DNA of 64,000 nt from Siphonodentalium dalli (lineage: Eukaryota; Mollusca; Scaphopoda; Gadilida; Siphonodentaliidae): NCBI GenBank assembly GCA_032622095.1, contig CP136061.1, positions 265,824,790 through 265,888,789 on the forward strand, written 5' to 3'. A program made the position numbers and the translations under genes. This document shows positions 63,160 to 64,000 of the stretch, one piece after another. The stretch's first letter is position 1, and each line of letters starts with the position of its first letter. Below the pieces are notes generated by a model, which was not told the DNA's origin, did no database searches, and saw only the letters and a list, made by a program, of their open reading frames with translations.

Positions 63160-64000
63160 CAGCCAGCGTAGTAATGGGACTGAACTCTAACTGACCAATG
63201 TGGCGAGGGGATATAACTATGCCTGACCAATGTGGCGAGTGGACTGAACTCTGCCTGAACAGATTATCGAGGGATCTGAACTCTGCCTGAACAGATTATC
63301 GAGGGGACTGAACTCTGCCTGAACAGATTATCTAGGGGATTGAATTCTGCCTGAACAGATTAGGGAGGGGACTGAACTCTGCCTGAACAGATTAGCGAGG
63401 GGACCGAACTCTGTCTGAACAGCGAAGCGATGGGACTGAACTCTGCCTGAACGGCGTAGCTAGGGGACGTACTGAACTCTGCCTGAGCAGCGTAGCGATG
63501 GGACTGAACTCTGCCTGAACGGCGTAGCTAGGGAACGTACTGAACTCTGCCTGAACAGATTAGCGACGGGACTGAATTCAGCCTGAACAGATTAGCGAGG
63601 GGACTGAATTCTGCCTGAACAGCGTAGCCAGGGGACTGAACTCTGTCTGAACAGCGTAGCGAGGGGACTGAACTCTGCCCGAACAGCGTAGCTTATAGTG
63701 AGGGGGCTCAACTCTGTCTGACTAGCGTACCGGGGACTGAACTATGTCAGAGCAGAGTAGCGATGGGACAGAACTCTGCCTGACAAGCGGAGCGAGGGGA
63801 CTGAACTCTGTCTGAACAGCCTAGCGAGGAGACTGAACACTGCCTGACCAGCGTAGCGAGGGGACTGAACTATTTATCAGACCAGCGTAGCGATGGGACT
63901 GAACTCTGTCCGAACAGCGTAGCGAGGGGACTGAACTCTGTCTCAGACCAGCGTAGCGAGGGGACATAACTCTGCCTGAAGAGCGTATCGATGGGCATCA
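63160..64000 (+). repeat. 32-bp minisatellite, ~26 copies, continues past the window
   Basis: The unit contains GGGACTGAACTCTGCCTGAA then CAGCGTAGCGAG. It is much more diverged than the other arrays, with variants such as CAGATTATCGAG, CTGTCTGAAC, GACCAATGTGGCGAG, and units of 31-39 bp. The last unit in the window is incomplete, so the array extends beyond the right edge. Confidence 0.92.

Overview
This is a stretch of eukaryotic, almost certainly animal, genome that is nearly all repetitive DNA. It is AT-rich, has no operons or bacterial signals, and contains two long L1/Tx1-like non-LTR retrotransposons, several foldback (inverted-repeat) elements and six kinds of tandem array. The two retrotransposon proteins resemble elements common in marine invertebrates such as molluscs. 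That placement is an inference from general family knowledge, and no species can be named from this sequence.

Layout. Positions 1-32550 are one continuous array of a 37/39-bp satellite whose monomer carries the 15-nt hairpin CCACTATTATAGTGG. It shows higher-order duplications (300, 602, 569 and about 4970 bp) and positional subfamilies. The array is cut at 32551 by a full-length LINE on the minus strand (32551-39438, 15-bp target-site duplication) with intact ORF1 and ORF2. A foldback DNA element of about 934 bp sits inside its 3'UTR. After a palindromic element (39454-39612) and about 670 bp of single-copy DNA, the satellite resumes (40281-42236). A double-hairpin foldback element (42549-42974) follows, and then the same satellite continues in the opposite orientation (43038-44410). 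Next comes a very homogeneous 31-bp array of about 94 copies (44429-47339).

Positions 47340-50640 are mostly single-copy sequence. They hold a second double-hairpin element (48014-48438), a scattered degenerate palindromic motif and one possible first coding exon on the minus strand (49648-49797). A 27-bp array (50648-51045) abuts a 57/34-bp array (51071-51895 and 56833-57142), which is interrupted by a second LINE on the minus strand (51896-56832). That LINE has an intact 1275-aa ORF2 but no ORF1. Positions 57143-63160 hold low-complexity and single-copy DNA, a G-tract-bounded foldback region, a 349-bp foldback element and a third double-hairpin element (62259-62718). The window ends inside a 32-bp array (63160-64000).

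No complete host gene is visible. The only proteins with clear function are the LINE ORF1 and the two LINE ORF2s. The many open frames inside the arrays are periodicity artefacts. The most distinctive content is the double-hairpin module, present in three copies with two different sets of outer ends. Also notable are two independent L1-like insertions into unrelated minisatellites at similar nick sites, and the satellite orientation flip around a double-hairpin copy.
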